Shown one piece after another: positions 27,138-36,508 of a DNA stretch of 64,000 nt. The notes beneath the pieces were generated by a model, which ran no database searches, was not told where the DNA came from, and was given only the letters and a program-made list of their open reading frames with translations. The translations under genes were made by a program, and so were the position numbers. The stretch's first letter is position 1, and every line of letters begins with the position of its first letter. The stretch lies in NCBI GenBank assembly GCA_020073605.1, contig JAIQEW010000003.1, forward strand, positions 62,001 to 126,000, read 5' to 3'. The stretch is from Terriglobia bacterium (GTDB lineage Bacteria > Acidobacteriota > Terriglobia > Acidiferrales > UBA7541).

Positions 27138-28238
27138 CTACGCCTTCGGCGCCGCGATCTGCACGAGCTGGCCGGAATGGCTCCCTGCATTGCTTGGCGC
27201 GCCGCCCATCACGTCCGGATCCTTGTACTCGTGGGACAGCGTGGCGCGCACGGTCGCGAGGAAACCGCGCACCGAGCCGAATGTGTCGTTCACGGCGCTG
27301 GCTTCATAGCCGCTGTGGACCATGCAATTGGCGCACTTGGGATTGCCGCTGTGCGTGCCGTAGCGTTCCCACTCGGTCTCGCGCAGCAGCTCGTCAAACG
27401 TGTCGGCGTACCCGTCCTGCAACAGGTAGCACGGCTTCTGCCACCCGAAGATGTTGTACGTGGGCATTCCCCAGGGCGTGCACTTGTACTCGCGCTTTCC
27501 CATCAGGTATTCGAGGAAGAGCGGGCTCATGTTGAAGCGCCACTTCTCGGCGCGATTGCTCAAAATCTGGCGGAACAATTGCCGCGTCTTCTTGCGGCTG
27601 AGGAAATGCTCCTGGTCCGGGGCCTTGTCGTAGGTGTAGCCCGGCGAAAGCATCATTCCCTCGACGCCCAGATCCATCATGTCGTCGAAAAACTGGCGGA
27701 CGCTTTGCGGATCGGCGCCCTCGAAGAGCGTGGTATTCGTGGTGACGCGGAAGCCGCGCTCGAGCGCCTTGCGGATTCCCTCCACAGCCGTCTCGTACGT
27801 GCCCTCGCGGCAGACCGCGAAATCGTGGTGCTCGCGCTGACCGTCCATGTGGACCGAAAACGAAAGATACTTGCTGGGAGTGAATTCGTCGAGCCGCTGG
27901 GAAAGAAGCAGCGCGTTGGTGCACAGGTAGATGTATTTCTTGCGCGCGACGAGGCCAGCGACGATTTCCGCGATCTGCGGATGCATCAGCGGCTCGCCGC
28001 CGGGGATGCTGACCACCGGCGCGCCGCATTCATCCACCGCGCGGAAGCACTCCTCCGGGCTCAGATTCTTCTTGAGCACGTGGGCCGGATACTGAATCTT
28101 CCCGCAGCCCGCGCAGGCGAGATTGCAGCGGAATAGCGGCTCGAGCATCAGCACGAGCGGATACTGCTTCCGCCCTTTCAACCTCTGGCTGATGACGTAG
28201 GACGCCACCGTCCACATCTGCGATACAGGAACGCCCAT
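27138..28238 (-). CDS. hpnH: Adenosyl-hopene transferase HpnH (radical SAM)
   Basis: This 366-residue radical-SAM enzyme adds the 5'-deoxyadenosyl group of SAM to diploptene, the first step to C35 extended hopanoids. It has the cluster motif CNLACAGC (Cys38, 42, 45), the glycine-rich [11 protein letters not shown], and the HpnH-typical opening [14 protein letters not shown] and [21 protein letters not shown]. Four further Cys near the C-terminus ([10 protein letters not shown]) fit the auxiliary domain. GAGGAG precedes the ATG. No squalene-hopene cyclase lies in the window. Confidence 0.93.
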   Translation of the reverse strand: MGVPVSQMWTVASYVISQRLKGRKQYPLVLMLEPLFRCNLACAGCGKIQYPAHVLKKNLSPEECFRAVDECGAPVVSIPGGEPLMHPQIAEIVAGLVARKKYIYLCTNALLLSQRLDEFTPSKYLSFSVHMDGQREHHDFAVCREGTYETAVEGIRKALERGFRVTTNTTLFEGADPQSVRQFFDDMMDLGVEGMMLSPGYTYDKAPDQEHFLSRKKTRQLFRQILSNRAEKWRFNMSPLFLEYLMGKREYKCTPWGMPTYNIFGWQKPCYLLQDGYADTFDELLRETEWERYGTHSGNPKCANCMVHSGYEASAVNDTFGSVRGFLATVRATLSHEYKDPDVMGGAPSNAGSHSGQLVQIAAPKA

Positions 28239-28258
28239 CGATCTCCTCAGTTGCCTTT

Positions 28259-28278
28259 ACGGCCCGGAAACGGGCCGT
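28259..28278 (-). terminator. Perfect hairpin between the M16 peptidase and hpnH genes
   Basis: ACGGCCCG, a 4-nt loop, CGGGCCGT: an 8-bp perfect stem after the end of the M16 gene and 20 bp before the hpnH start. It could terminate the upstream gene or shape the hpnH leader. No T-run follows. Confidence 0.5.
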
Positions 28279-28346
28279 GCGGTGAAGGTCTCATATTACC
28301 GGGTTTGCGGCCCCCTGTGAACCCTGGCGAGCGGCGCGTGTCCAAA

Positions 28347-29624
28347 CTATAGGGATAGCTGGTCGCGGGTAAGTTTGAAGCCGTTGAGGTTGCCGACCAC
28401 GGAGGCGGCGATGCGGCCGGGGTCGAAGAAATCCCGCGCGATCTGCTGCACTTCCCCGGCGGTGACGCTTTCGAGCATCGCGATCAGCTCTTGCGGCGCG
28501 AAGTGGCGGCCGAAATACATGTGATAGCGGGCGAGGCTCGACATGCGAGATCCGGAGCCCTCCATCGAAAGAAGCATCGAGCCTTTCAGGTGATCTTTCG
28601 CGCGGCGCAGCTCCTCTTCGTCGAGCGGCTCGTCCTTCATGCGGCGAAACTCGTCGAGCACGGATCGCACCACCTGCCCGGCGGTTTCAAGCGAGGTTCC
28701 CGCATAGACCGAGAGCACGCCCGTGTCGCGATACGGGCTCACGTCGCTGAAGATGGAGTAGGCCAGGCCCTGGCGCTCGCGGATGTTCTGGAACAGGCGC
28801 GACGACATCCCTCCGCCGAGGATATTGTTGAGCACTGAAACGGCGAAGCGGCGGCGGTCGGTGAGCGGCAGCGCCGGAACGCCCAGGCAGATGTGCACCT
28901 GCTCGAGCTCGCTCTTCGTCCGCAGCGTGATGTGCGGGGCGGATTCGGGCTTCGGGTCGGTGGCGCCGTCCGGGACGGGCGCGAGCTTTGAAAAACGCTC
29001 GGAGACGAGATCGACGAGCTGCGCGTGCGAGAGATGGCCCGCCGCCGTGATCACCAGATGATTCGGCGCGTACCACCGACGAAACCATTCTTGCAGGGTG
29101 TCGCGCGTGAACGACGAAACCGTTTCGGGCGTGCCGAGGATCGGTTTTCCCAGCGCGTGCTGGGCCCAGAAATTCTGCGTGAAAAGCTCGTGGACGAGAT
29201 CTTCGGGATTGTCCTGCGCCATCCCGATTTCCTCGATCACCACGGATTGCTCGCGCGCGATGTCGTCTTCGGCGAATTTCGGCTCGAGGACGAGATCCGC
29301 GAGCACGTCGAAGGCTTTGGGCAGATGCTCGTCGAGAACGCGCGTGTGGAAGCAGACCATTTCCTTGTCGGTGAACGCGTTGAGCATGCCGCCGACGCGG
29401 TCCACTTCGCGCGCGATGTCTTCCGCGGTGCGCCGCCGCGTGCCCTTGAACACCATATGCTCGATGAAGTGCGAGATGCCGTTCAGCTCGGCGGGTTCGC
29501 GCCGCGATCCTGAGCCCAGCCAGATTCCCACCGAAACCGAGTGGACATGTTCCATCGGCTCCGTCAGGACGACCAGGCCGTTCGGCAGAATTTCCTTTTG
29601 CACGTTGTGAGTTGCGTTCGCCAT
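28347..29624 (-). CDS. M16 family zinc peptidase
   Basis: This 425-residue protein is a pitrilysin/insulinase-family protease, with the inverted zinc motif HFIEH (His52-x-x-Glu55-His56) and the third ligand region SVVIEEIGMAQDNP about 75 residues on. The second half is the inactive M16 repeat with GLAYSIFSDVSPYRDTGV. It resembles mitochondrial-processing-peptidase-like single proteins of many bacteria. I chose the ATG at 29624 (MANATHNVQK); the open frame adds 13 residues. It is divergent from rlmN. Confidence 0.88.
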   Translation of the reverse strand: MANATHNVQKEILPNGLVVLTEPMEHVHSVSVGIWLGSGSRREPAELNGISHFIEHMVFKGTRRRTAEDIAREVDRVGGMLNAFTDKEMVCFHTRVLDEHLPKAFDVLADLVLEPKFAEDDIAREQSVVIEEIGMAQDNPEDLVHELFTQNFWAQHALGKPILGTPETVSSFTRDTLQEWFRRWYAPNHLVITAAGHLSHAQLVDLVSERFSKLAPVPDGATDPKPESAPHITLRTKSELEQVHICLGVPALPLTDRRRFAVSVLNNILGGGMSSRLFQNIRERQGLAYSIFSDVSPYRDTGVLSVYAGTSLETAGQVVRSVLDEFRRMKDEPLDEEELRRAKDHLKGSMLLSMEGSGSRMSSLARYHMYFGRHFAPQELIAMLESVTAGEVQQIARDFFDPGRIAASVVGNLNGFKLTRDQLSL

Positions 29625-29721
29625 GTCTATTTCTATTGTGGCACGCGCGATGGCAAATGTCATTGTGCACCGGGCGAGGTGGAAAAGCGGGCCCGCGAAG
29701 GCGTGCTAAAATGAATGTAAG

Positions 29722-30798
29722 ATGTCGCCGCAAGCCGCAAATGCCGTTGTAAATCTGCTCGGGAAATCCGCGGAAGAGCTGCGCGTGTTTCTCGAGTCGC
29801 TGGGCGAGCCGGGCTATCGCGGCGCGCAGATTTACCGCGCGCTCTATGCCGAGCGGCGGTTCGACTTCGCCGCGATGACGAATCTGCCGGCGGCGCTGCG
29901 CGAGCGCCTGTCGCGCGAGGCCTCCATAGCCTTGCCGCAGATCGTGCGCCGGCACCGGTCGTCCGACGGGACCGTGCGCTACGTCCTCGCGATCGGCGAA
30001 GGGAAGGCGGCGAACGTCGAGACCGTATTCATGCCGGAAGAAAATCGCCAGACGATCTGCATCTCGACGCAGGCGGGCTGCGCAGTCGATTGCCGGTTCT
30101 GCCTCACGGCCACGCTTGGCCTCGTGCGCAATCTCACGGCAGGCGAGATTGTGGGACAAGTGCTCGTCGCACTCGAGGACAATCGCGCGGCGCTCAAGCC
30201 CCAGACGAACATCGTCCTGATGGGTCAGGGCGAGCCGCTGCTGAATTTCAATGCTGTGATGGCCGCGCTCCGCATCCTTCTCGATCCGAAAGGAGTGGCG
30301 ATTGCACCGAGGCATGCGGCACTTTCGACCAGCGGGATCGTGCCGGGAATCGAGCGGCTGGCGCGGGAAAAGGTGCGGCCGAACCTGGCGATATCGCTGA
30401 ACGCTTCCTCGAACGAGCAGCGCGACAAAATCATGCCGATCAACCGCAAGTATCCGCTCGAAAAACTTCTCGAAGCGTGCCGGAACTACCCGCTGAGGCC
30501 GCGGGAATGGCTCCTGTTCGAGTACGTCCTGCTCGGCGGATTCAACGATTCGCCCGAGGACGCGCACCGTGTGGTAAGGCTGCTGGCGAATCTGCGCGCG
30601 AAGGTGAATCTGATCCCGTGGAATCCGGGCGACCTGCCGCACAAAAGGCCGGATCCGCGCCGCGTCGAGGAATTTCAGCGCGTACTCATCGAAAAAGGCG
30701 TGCCGTGTTTCATCCGCGATTCGCGCGGGCAGGACGTGATGGCCGCCTGCGGCCAGCTCGCTCTTGCCGAATCGGCAGCGTCGCCCGCGTCAGCCTAA
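29722..30798 (+). CDS. rlmN: 23S rRNA A2503 / tRNA A37 C2-methyltransferase RlmN
   Basis: This 358-residue radical-SAM enzyme has the cluster motif CAVDCRFC (Cys120, 124, 127), ISTQAGCAVDCRFC context, MGQGEPLLN, the LAISLNASSNEQRDKIMP block and the C-terminal RGQDVMAACGQL with the methyl-carrying Cys. RlmN methylates A2503 of 23S rRNA and A37 of some tRNAs. Length is typical. A TAAAAT box at 29707-29712 lies close to the start codon, so the leader is very short. Confidence 0.93.
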   Translation: MSPQAANAVVNLLGKSAEELRVFLESLGEPGYRGAQIYRALYAERRFDFAAMTNLPAALRERLSREASIALPQIVRRHRSSDGTVRYVLAIGEGKAANVETVFMPEENRQTICISTQAGCAVDCRFCLTATLGLVRNLTAGEIVGQVLVALEDNRAALKPQTNIVLMGQGEPLLNFNAVMAALRILLDPKGVAIAPRHAALSTSGIVPGIERLAREKVRPNLAISLNASSNEQRDKIMPINRKYPLEKLLEACRNYPLRPREWLLFEYVLLGGFNDSPEDAHRVVRLLANLRAKVNLIPWNPGDLPHKRPDPRRVEEFQRVLIEKGVPCFIRDSRGQDVMAACGQLALAESAASPASA

Positions 30799-30807
30799 GA
30801 GCCTCGC

Positions 30808-31746
30808 CTATCGAATCCCAATCGCGGCCATGAGCCGGCCCGTCGTCCGCTCGCGGCGATAGCTGAAGAACAGGTCCCTCCGGCAGGCGGTGCAAAATCC
30901 AGACGACGAAATCCGCCGTGGCGGCACGCCTGCCTCGGCGAGAATTGCGCGGTTTGCGGCGATCAGGTCGAGATGGGCGCGCAGTGGTGGAGGCTGATGC
31001 CCGGGCGGCATCATCGTGAGCCAGGGAAGCCAGTTCGGATCGTTTTCGCCGGAGGCGAGCGCGTCGAAAGGTCCCTCGAACCATTCGCGCGCATTCGGAA
31101 ATTGCGCGTGAAAATCGCGCGCGACGTCCGAGCCCACTTCGTAGCAGCAGCGGCCGATTCCCGGTCCGAGCGCTGCGATCATATCTTCCGGCCGAGTGCC
31201 GAATTCCATCTGCATCCGCCCGAGAGTCTTGGCGGTGATGCGGCGAAGCGTGCCGCGCCAGCCGGCATGAATCGCGGCGACGGCGCGCCGTTTGGTGTCG
31301 GCGAGAAGGATCGGGACGCAATCCGCCGTTTGCACGACGAGCAGGGAACCCGGCTCGCGCGTGAAGAGCGCGTCTCCCTGTGGCGCTTCCGCGGACTCCG
31401 CTGCCTGAGAATCCACCCGGAGTGCGACATCGGAATGAATCTGACGCAGCATGACCGCGCGCATCTTGTCCGCGCCGATCGCGTGAAAGAACTTTTTCCG
31501 ATTCTCCTCCACATGCTCGCGCGAATCCCACTCCGTGAAGCCGAGATTCAGCACCCGCTCCGTCTTCGCATCGCCCGAGGCGAGCTCACTCGTGCCGCCG
31601 GGACGCGTGCTGAACCCGTGGACCAGCCAGCCGATCCGCTCGAGCGCCGGCGCTTCGAGAATTTGCAAGCCGCCTGCGCGGCGCAGCTTCCATTCGGCGC
31701 GCTTTACCTGATGTTTCGACGGGGATGACTTCTTCTTCGCAATCAT
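30808..31746 (-). CDS. pgeF: Laccase-domain purine nucleosidase-type protein PgeF/YfiH
   Basis: This roughly 312-residue protein has the YfiH/PgeF motifs: VMLRQIHSDVALRV, VVQTADCVPILLADTKRR, AIHAGWRGTLRRI and LGPGIGRCCYEV, which carry the His/Cys metal site. The family includes peptidoglycan-editing factors and purine-nucleoside phosphorylases. The C-terminal SSGFCTACRRDLFFSYRRERTTGR is intact. The start is unclear: ATGs at 31788, 31782, 31755 and 31746 are in frame, but a -10 box at 31787-31792 makes the last two more likely. It is divergent from acpS. Confidence 0.85.
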   Translation of the reverse strand: MIAKKKSSPSKHQVKRAEWKLRRAGGLQILEAPALERIGWLVHGFSTRPGGTSELASGDAKTERVLNLGFTEWDSREHVEENRKKFFHAIGADKMRAVMLRQIHSDVALRVDSQAAESAEAPQGDALFTREPGSLLVVQTADCVPILLADTKRRAVAAIHAGWRGTLRRITAKTLGRMQMEFGTRPEDMIAALGPGIGRCCYEVGSDVARDFHAQFPNAREWFEGPFDALASGENDPNWLPWLTMMPPGHQPPPLRAHLDLIAANRAILAEAGVPPRRISSSGFCTACRRDLFFSYRRERTTGRLMAAIGIR

Positions 31747-31786
31747 ACGAGTCATATTCGCGACGAACGATGCCAGCCGCATCGTC

Positions 31787-31800
31787 ATTATAGGTATAAT
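31787..31800. promoter_or_regulatory. Palindromic overlapping -10 boxes of pgeF and acpS
   Basis: ATTATAGGTATAAT has a TATAAT on each strand. The plus-strand box (31795-31800) faces acpS and the minus-strand box (31787-31792) faces pgeF. Transcription in the two directions would compete for the same DNA. Confidence 0.45.
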
Positions 31801-31904
31801 CGCGCCGCAGGTTACGTCGTTTTGATTTAGCGAGGAGCGCGCAGACACCCTTCGTCCGCCGCGGCGGACTCAGGGCAAGAGAGTGTCTGTGCCGCAAAGA
31901 CTAA

Positions 31905-32282
31905 GTGATCGTCGGACTGGGACTCGACATTGCCGAAATCGACCGCATCGAGGCGGCCATTACGCGCCACGGCGCGCCGTTCCTCGAGCGGCTGTTCACG
32001 CCCGCGGAAGTCTCCTACTGCGAGAGCCACAAGAACCGTTACGAGCGCTACGCCGCGCGATTCGCCGTGAAGGAAGCGGCGATGAAGGCTCTCGGGACGG
32101 GCTGGCGTCGCGGCGTGCGCTGGCGCGATATCGAAGTGACGCGCGAGCCCAGCGGGAAGCCCGGGCTTCGCCTCGAAGGCGTGGCGCAGGAATTCGCCGA
32201 TCGCCTCGGCGTAAAACGCATTTCAGTGTCGATCACGCACAGCGGCAATCTCGCCCTCGCCCAGGTCATTTTCGAAAGCTGA
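31905..32282 (+). CDS. acpS: Holo-[acyl-carrier-protein] synthase
   Basis: This 125-residue phosphopantetheinyl transferase opens with IVGLGLDIAEIDRIE (Asp8 as metal ligand) and has RFAVKEAAMKAL (Glu ligand) and the C-terminal VSITHSGNLALAQVI. It transfers 4'-phosphopantetheine from CoA to ACP for fatty acid synthesis. The start is GTG. Its 3' end overlaps the convergent mtaB gene by 17 bp. Confidence 0.92.
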   Translation: MIVGLGLDIAEIDRIEAAITRHGAPFLERLFTPAEVSYCESHKNRYERYAARFAVKEAAMKALGTGWRRGVRWRDIEVTREPSGKPGLRLEGVAQEFADRLGVKRISVSITHSGNLALAQVIFES

Positions 32283-33651
32283 TTTCCGCCGGCTCGGCCC
32301 GCACTTCGTCCGCAGCGCAATCGTTGCCCAAACACACTTCGCGCCACTGGTTCGCGGGATGGCGTCCGGCGATCCGGAGCTTCAGGTAATTCCCCGTGAG
32401 CGCGCCCGTCCAGTCGTCTCCCCCGCGACCAAGCGTCAGCGCGCGCAAAATGCTTCCTGCCTGCGACGCGCGGAATGCCGCCGATTTCTCCTCTGCCAGT
32501 GCGCGCAAGGCGCGTGCGCGTTCGCGTATCGTCTGCATCGGAACGGCGTCGCCGAGTGACGCGGCCGCCGTGCCCGGCCGCACGGAAAACGAAAACACGT
32601 GCAGGTAAGTGAACGGCAGGCTCTCGATGAATTCGACTGTGGCCTGGAAGTCGGCTTCCGTCTCGCCCGGGAAACCCACGATTACGTCCGCGCCAATCGC
32701 CGCAGTAGGCAGCCGCCGGCGAGTGAGCTTCACGCGCTCGGCGTAGTGCTCTGTACGGTACCAGCGATGCATCGCGCGCAGAATGCGGTCGGAGCCCGAT
32801 TGCAGCGGAATGTGAAAATGCGGCGCGATGCGATCGGACGACGCGACGAGCGCCACGAAATCCTCGGTCACGTCCTGCGGCTCAATCGAGCTAAAGCGAA
32901 GCTGCTCGATCTCGGTCTCATCTAGGATTCTCTGCACGACCCCGGCGAGTCCCGCGCGCGGCGCAAGGTCGCGGCCATAGCTGCCCAGATTGATACCGCT
33001 CAGCACGATTTCCTTGGCGCCCGCGGCCCGCAGCGCGCGCACTTCCCGGACGACGTCATCGGGCGGCAGGCTCCGGCTGCGCCCGCGGACAAACGGAATC
33101 ACGCAGTAGGAGCAGCGATTGTTGCAGCCATCTTGAATCTTCAGGATGGGCCGCGTGTGGTCACCCGCCATCAAACTCGCGGGCGCGATCTGCACCGCAG
33201 ATTGCGCGAAGATGTTGCCGGTCAAAATTTTCGCTGGCCCTCGCGCGAGCGACATAGCGTCGTCTTCCAGATGCGCCACGGGGACAAAATCCGGAGTCGC
33301 CGCCGGCTGCGCCGCGAGCCCGCGCACGACGCTTGGAATTTCCGCCTGGTGCGAATTACCCACCACGTACGCGACTCCGTCAATCGCGGCGAGTTCCTCT
33401 GGCGCGCGCTGCGCGTAGCAGCCGGTGACGACGATCCGCGCTCCGGGATTGGCGCGACGGATCTTTCGCACCGCGTCACGCGCCTGGGAATCCGCCGCGG
33501 CCGTGACTGTACAGGTGTTCAGCACGACCACTTCCGCCGAGTCGTGCCCGGCGGCGGGTGTCAGGCCGTTCTCGATGAGGCCGCGCCGAAGTGCGGCGGC
33601 ATCCGCTTCCGTGGCGCGGCAGCCGAAGTTTTCAATCGAGAAAGTGCCCAT
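32266..33651 (-). CDS. mtaB: tRNA t6A37 methylthiotransferase MtaB
   Basis: This 461-residue radical-SAM enzyme turns t6A37 of tRNA into ms2t6A. It has an N-terminal UPF0004 domain with three cluster cysteines (Cys11 in ENFGCRATEAD, Cys47 in LNTCTVT, Cys78 in VTGCYAQ), the radical-SAM motif CNNRCSYC, and a C-terminal TRAM-like part. The NFGC opening and lack of an RimO pattern favour MtaB. It overlaps acpS at its 3' end. Confidence 0.9.
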   Translation of the reverse strand: MGTFSIENFGCRATEADAAALRRGLIENGLTPAAGHDSAEVVVLNTCTVTAAADSQARDAVRKIRRANPGARIVVTGCYAQRAPEELAAIDGVAYVVGNSHQAEIPSVVRGLAAQPAATPDFVPVAHLEDDAMSLARGPAKILTGNIFAQSAVQIAPASLMAGDHTRPILKIQDGCNNRCSYCVIPFVRGRSRSLPPDDVVREVRALRAAGAKEIVLSGINLGSYGRDLAPRAGLAGVVQRILDETEIEQLRFSSIEPQDVTEDFVALVASSDRIAPHFHIPLQSGSDRILRAMHRWYRTEHYAERVKLTRRRLPTAAIGADVIVGFPGETEADFQATVEFIESLPFTYLHVFSFSVRPGTAAASLGDAVPMQTIRERARALRALAEEKSAAFRASQAGSILRALTLGRGGDDWTGALTGNYLKLRIAGRHPANQWREVCLGNDCAADEVRAEPAEISFRK

Positions 33652-33754
33652 GGGATGGTGTGTCGCCCGGAATCCGGCGCGGGAATTATAGCAGCGAATA
33701 CAGGCATCTACGCTTTGCGGTGCGGGGACGGGAAGGCCGTTGAAGAAAGTGGAG

Positions 33755-34432
33755 CTAATCTCCGGCGTTGCGGCGCTGATAGCAGAGGAGAATCAGGTCG
33801 GCCCTGCGGCGAACGCCGAACTTGGCAAGCAAATTGGAAACGTGAAATTTCACGGTACGCTCGGAAATGTGCAGGCGGTCGGCCACTTCCTTGTTGGCCA
33901 GGTTCTCGAGCAGGCCGGCGAGTACTTCTTGCTCGCGCCGGCTGAGTTCGTTCGGCGAGTCTACGCGCAACCGTCGCCCCTGCGTGCTGCTCAGGATGGA
34001 ATCGACGAAGCGCGAAAGCACCGGTCGCGGGACCCAAATGCCTCCGGCGGCAACCTGCGGCAGGGCGCGAGGGAGTTGTTCGCGGGCTTCCGCGTACGTC
34101 AGGATTCCCTTGGCCCCCTGGCGCAGCAGGGCGTAACTATCGGACTCTTTCAGCTTGTCGCCGACAACCAGCAGGCGGGCGGACGCATAGCGCTCGAGGA
34201 TGTTGCCGAGAAGCGCCCCCGTGGCCTGGCGCGCGGCGTGCGCGTCTATCACATATACCGTCGCCTTTGGCACGTCGAGATTGCGCAGATCCGGCGCCAG
34301 CATCGAATCGAGCAGCTTGGACGTGATCTGGAAGCCGGAATCCTCCAGCAAGCGATGGAATTCGTCCAAGACCATCGGATGCGGCGAAAGAAGACAGACT
34401 TTCAGACTGGACTTGCCATTCGCCTTGCTCAT
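33755..34432 (-). CDS. LuxR-type response regulator with atypical receiver
   Basis: This 225-residue protein joins a receiver-like domain (1-130) to a LuxR/NarL helix-turn-helix (about 160-218, LSRREQEVLAGLLENLANKEVADRL in two parts and RTVKFHVSNLLAKFGV). The phosphorylation Asp is present in VYVIDAHAA (Asp63), but the two acidic residues that normally bind Mg2+ near the N-terminus are replaced by SPHP, so the receiver may not be phosphorylated in the usual way. No cognate kinase adjoins it. It may control the neighbouring signalling genes. Confidence 0.8.
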   Translation of the reverse strand: MSKANGKSSLKVCLLSPHPMVLDEFHRLLEDSGFQITSKLLDSMLAPDLRNLDVPKATVYVIDAHAARQATGALLGNILERYASARLLVVGDKLKESDSYALLRQGAKGILTYAEAREQLPRALPQVAAGGIWVPRPVLSRFVDSILSSTQGRRLRVDSPNELSRREQEVLAGLLENLANKEVADRLHISERTVKFHVSNLLAKFGVRRRADLILLCYQRRNAGD

Positions 34433-34635
34433 TCTGAATTTAGGCTAGCCGAATTGACGAGCAGGGGCAAGGCGGACGGAGCAGGCGATTTCATACCAGA
34501 CACGGGGCGTATGCCGCGAAAACCCAGGTTATGAAGGGCTGGAAATGGGTGCTGCGGGCGTATCGACGAGAGCGGAGTTCAGACTCCCGCGACGGCGAAC
34601 TGCTTCGGACGGCCCGAGAGACTCTTACTGGAGGG

Positions 34636-35712
34636 TTAATCCGCCTGAATCGACGATTCCGGCGCAAATCCAGCTTCTGTTTCCACCTTGCGGCGCGGGC
34701 GCTTGGCCGGCAGACCCGCCTGTCGCACCTTGTACAGCAGCGCGCGGTAGCTGATTTTCAGCACCTCGGCGGTCTTTCGGCGGTTCCAGTGGTTGGCCTG
34801 GAGAACTTTCAATATGACGTCGCGTTCCATCCTGCGTGTGACTTGCTGCGAGATGCGCTTGAGAGGGATGTTCCCTTCCGGGGTCGTTTCATACGCGAAG
34901 CGCACGGGCGTTTTCTCGGTGCGGTCGGCGTAGAACGTTTCTTCCGTTCCCAGAACGACGTAGCGGGCCATACAGTTCTCGAGTTCCCGCACGTTGCCCG
35001 GCCAGTCCCTCTGCTGCAACAAATGAAGTGTCTCTTTCGAAAGGGGCACGGCCTCGCGCTGGAATCGGCGATTGAAATGTTGCCGCAGGTACTCCGCCAG
35101 ATAGGGAATATCTTCGCGGCGCTCGCGAAGCGCCGGCAGCGAGATGCTGATCACGTTGATGCGGTAGAAGAGATCCGAGCGGAAGCCCCCGTTCTCGATT
35201 TCGCGTTGGAGCTGCCGGTTGGTCGCGCAGATCACGCGGGCGTCCATGCGCCGCTCTTCGTGATCGCCGATGCGCGTGAAATGGCCGTCCTGAAGAACGT
35301 GGAGCAGTTTTGCCTGCAAGCTCGCGTCGAGCTCGGCGATTTCATCCATAAAGAGCGTGCCGCCCTGCGCCATCTCCATGCGGCCGGGCTTCGCCGCGTT
35401 GGCTCCCGTGAAAGCGCCTTTCTGAAATCCGAAAAGCTCGCTCTCGAGCAGCGTTCCTGGGATCGCCGGACAATTCACTTTGACAAAGGGACCGTCGCGC
35501 CACGGCGAGCGGCTGTGAATGAAGTGCGCCAGAATCTCTTTTCCGGTACCGCTTTCCCCAAGGATCAAAATGGGGACGTTCAGTCCGGCTGCTCGCTCCA
35601 ATTTTTGCCGGACCGCTTGCATCGCCATGGACGGGCCGAAATAGACGTGCTCGGGGGGCAGACCACCGGGATGTGCGGAAGCGTCGGGTTTCAACGGGGC
35701 TGTGGAGGACAT
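34636..35712 (-). CDS. Sigma-54 activator without receiver (PspF-like)
   Basis: This 358-residue protein is an AAA+ enhancer-binding protein: Walker A ILILGESGTGKEILA, the sigma-54 contact loop GAFTGA, Walker B GGTLFMDEIAEL, sensor FYRINVISISLPALRERREDI, and a C-terminal Fis-type HTH (NRRKTAEVLKISYRALLYKV). There is only a short N-terminal segment, with no receiver or GAF domain, as in PspF. The ATG at 35712 is the most likely start; a GTG at 35769 would add 19 residues. It shares the C-terminal HTH style with the NtrC-type gene at 36957. Confidence 0.87.
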   Translation of the reverse strand: MSSTAPLKPDASAHPGGLPPEHVYFGPSMAMQAVRQKLERAAGLNVPILILGESGTGKEILAHFIHSRSPWRDGPFVKVNCPAIPGTLLESELFGFQKGAFTGANAAKPGRMEMAQGGTLFMDEIAELDASLQAKLLHVLQDGHFTRIGDHEERRMDARVICATNRQLQREIENGGFRSDLFYRINVISISLPALRERREDIPYLAEYLRQHFNRRFQREAVPLSKETLHLLQQRDWPGNVRELENCMARYVVLGTEETFYADRTEKTPVRFAYETTPEGNIPLKRISQQVTRRMERDVILKVLQANHWNRRKTAEVLKISYRALLYKVRQAGLPAKRPRRKVETEAGFAPESSIQAD

Positions 35713-36169
35713 TGAGTTTGAGGGTCGGAAACCGGCGCTGAAGATTCTCCCCGCGCTGACGTTGCACACCGCGCGCCAAACGCTCCCTAAAAAGGTTTCG
35801 TTTCGGTTTCTCTATGTCAAGACCGAGGTTCTTCTAAGCCTTTCATTCTATTAAGTCTTTTCTGCCTCCCCGTGCGTGACAGGCAGTGCCTGGAACCTGC
35901 TTCTGCCAAGAAATTGTCGCGGACAGTCTGAAAAACGTTGGCACTTTCGGGAAGGCCGCTTCCGGCGATAGTCCTGTAACCTCACACTGGATATCCAAGC
36001 GCTTACCATCCAGTTACAGGGGTCCGGAAAGAGGATCGAACAGTGAGAGTCTACGAATCGGAAAGAAGGTGCGAATGCCGGGGCGGGAACACGTGCAGAA
36101 GTGAGTGCGGGATACGCGGCCCCGGGAACGAATCAACGATCAGCTCGTCCCGCAGCCGCGCAGTCCAAA
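35713..36169. other. Non-coding spacer upstream of the sigma-54 activator
   Basis: No supported gene. AT-richer stretches at 35800-35870 may carry the activator's promoter on the minus strand. I did not find a proper -24/-12 element. Confidence 0.4.
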
Positions 36170-36508
36170 CTAACTGTGAGAACCCTCGCCGCGAATGATG
36201 TCGTAGCGCTCGATCACCGCGGCGACCCCGATCGTCTCGTGATCGTCGTCCGAGCGCTTGTCCACGCGCACAACGCGTCCATGAGCGCGGACGAACACTT
36301 CCGTGCCACGCGTGATCTCCGCGGGCAGTGTCAGCGTGAAATCGACTTCGGTCCCAGGGGCGAGATCTTTCTTGACCATGAAATAAACGCCGCGCGTGGA
36401 AATGTCCCGGGTCTGGCCGCTGTGGGGTTTGGGCTCTCTCGTGATGGGCATGCGGATGTTCACCGGCAACGACAAGTCGTACCGGCGGGCCATGCGACGT
36501 TCCGTCAT
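36170..36508 (-). CDS. PilZ domain protein
   Basis: This 112-residue protein consists of a single PilZ domain, with the c-di-GMP-binding RMARR (RxxxR) at the start and DISTRGVYF (DxSxxG) after it. Both binding motifs are intact. The ATG at 36508 follows an AGGAGCAGCAGGA purine run; an upstream start adds 27 residues without family features. It probably reads c-di-GMP levels, for instance in motility or secretion. The target is unknown. Confidence 0.82.
   Translation of the reverse strand: MTERRMARRYDLSLPVNIRMPITREPKPHSGQTRDISTRGVYFMVKKDLAPGTEVDFTLTLPAEITRGTEVFVRAHGRVVRVDKRSDDDHETIGVAAVIERYDIIRGEGSHS

Noticed and set aside
35886..36104. 72-codon open frame upstream of the PilZ gene
   Set aside because: No supportive features; looks like chance in an intergenic stretch.
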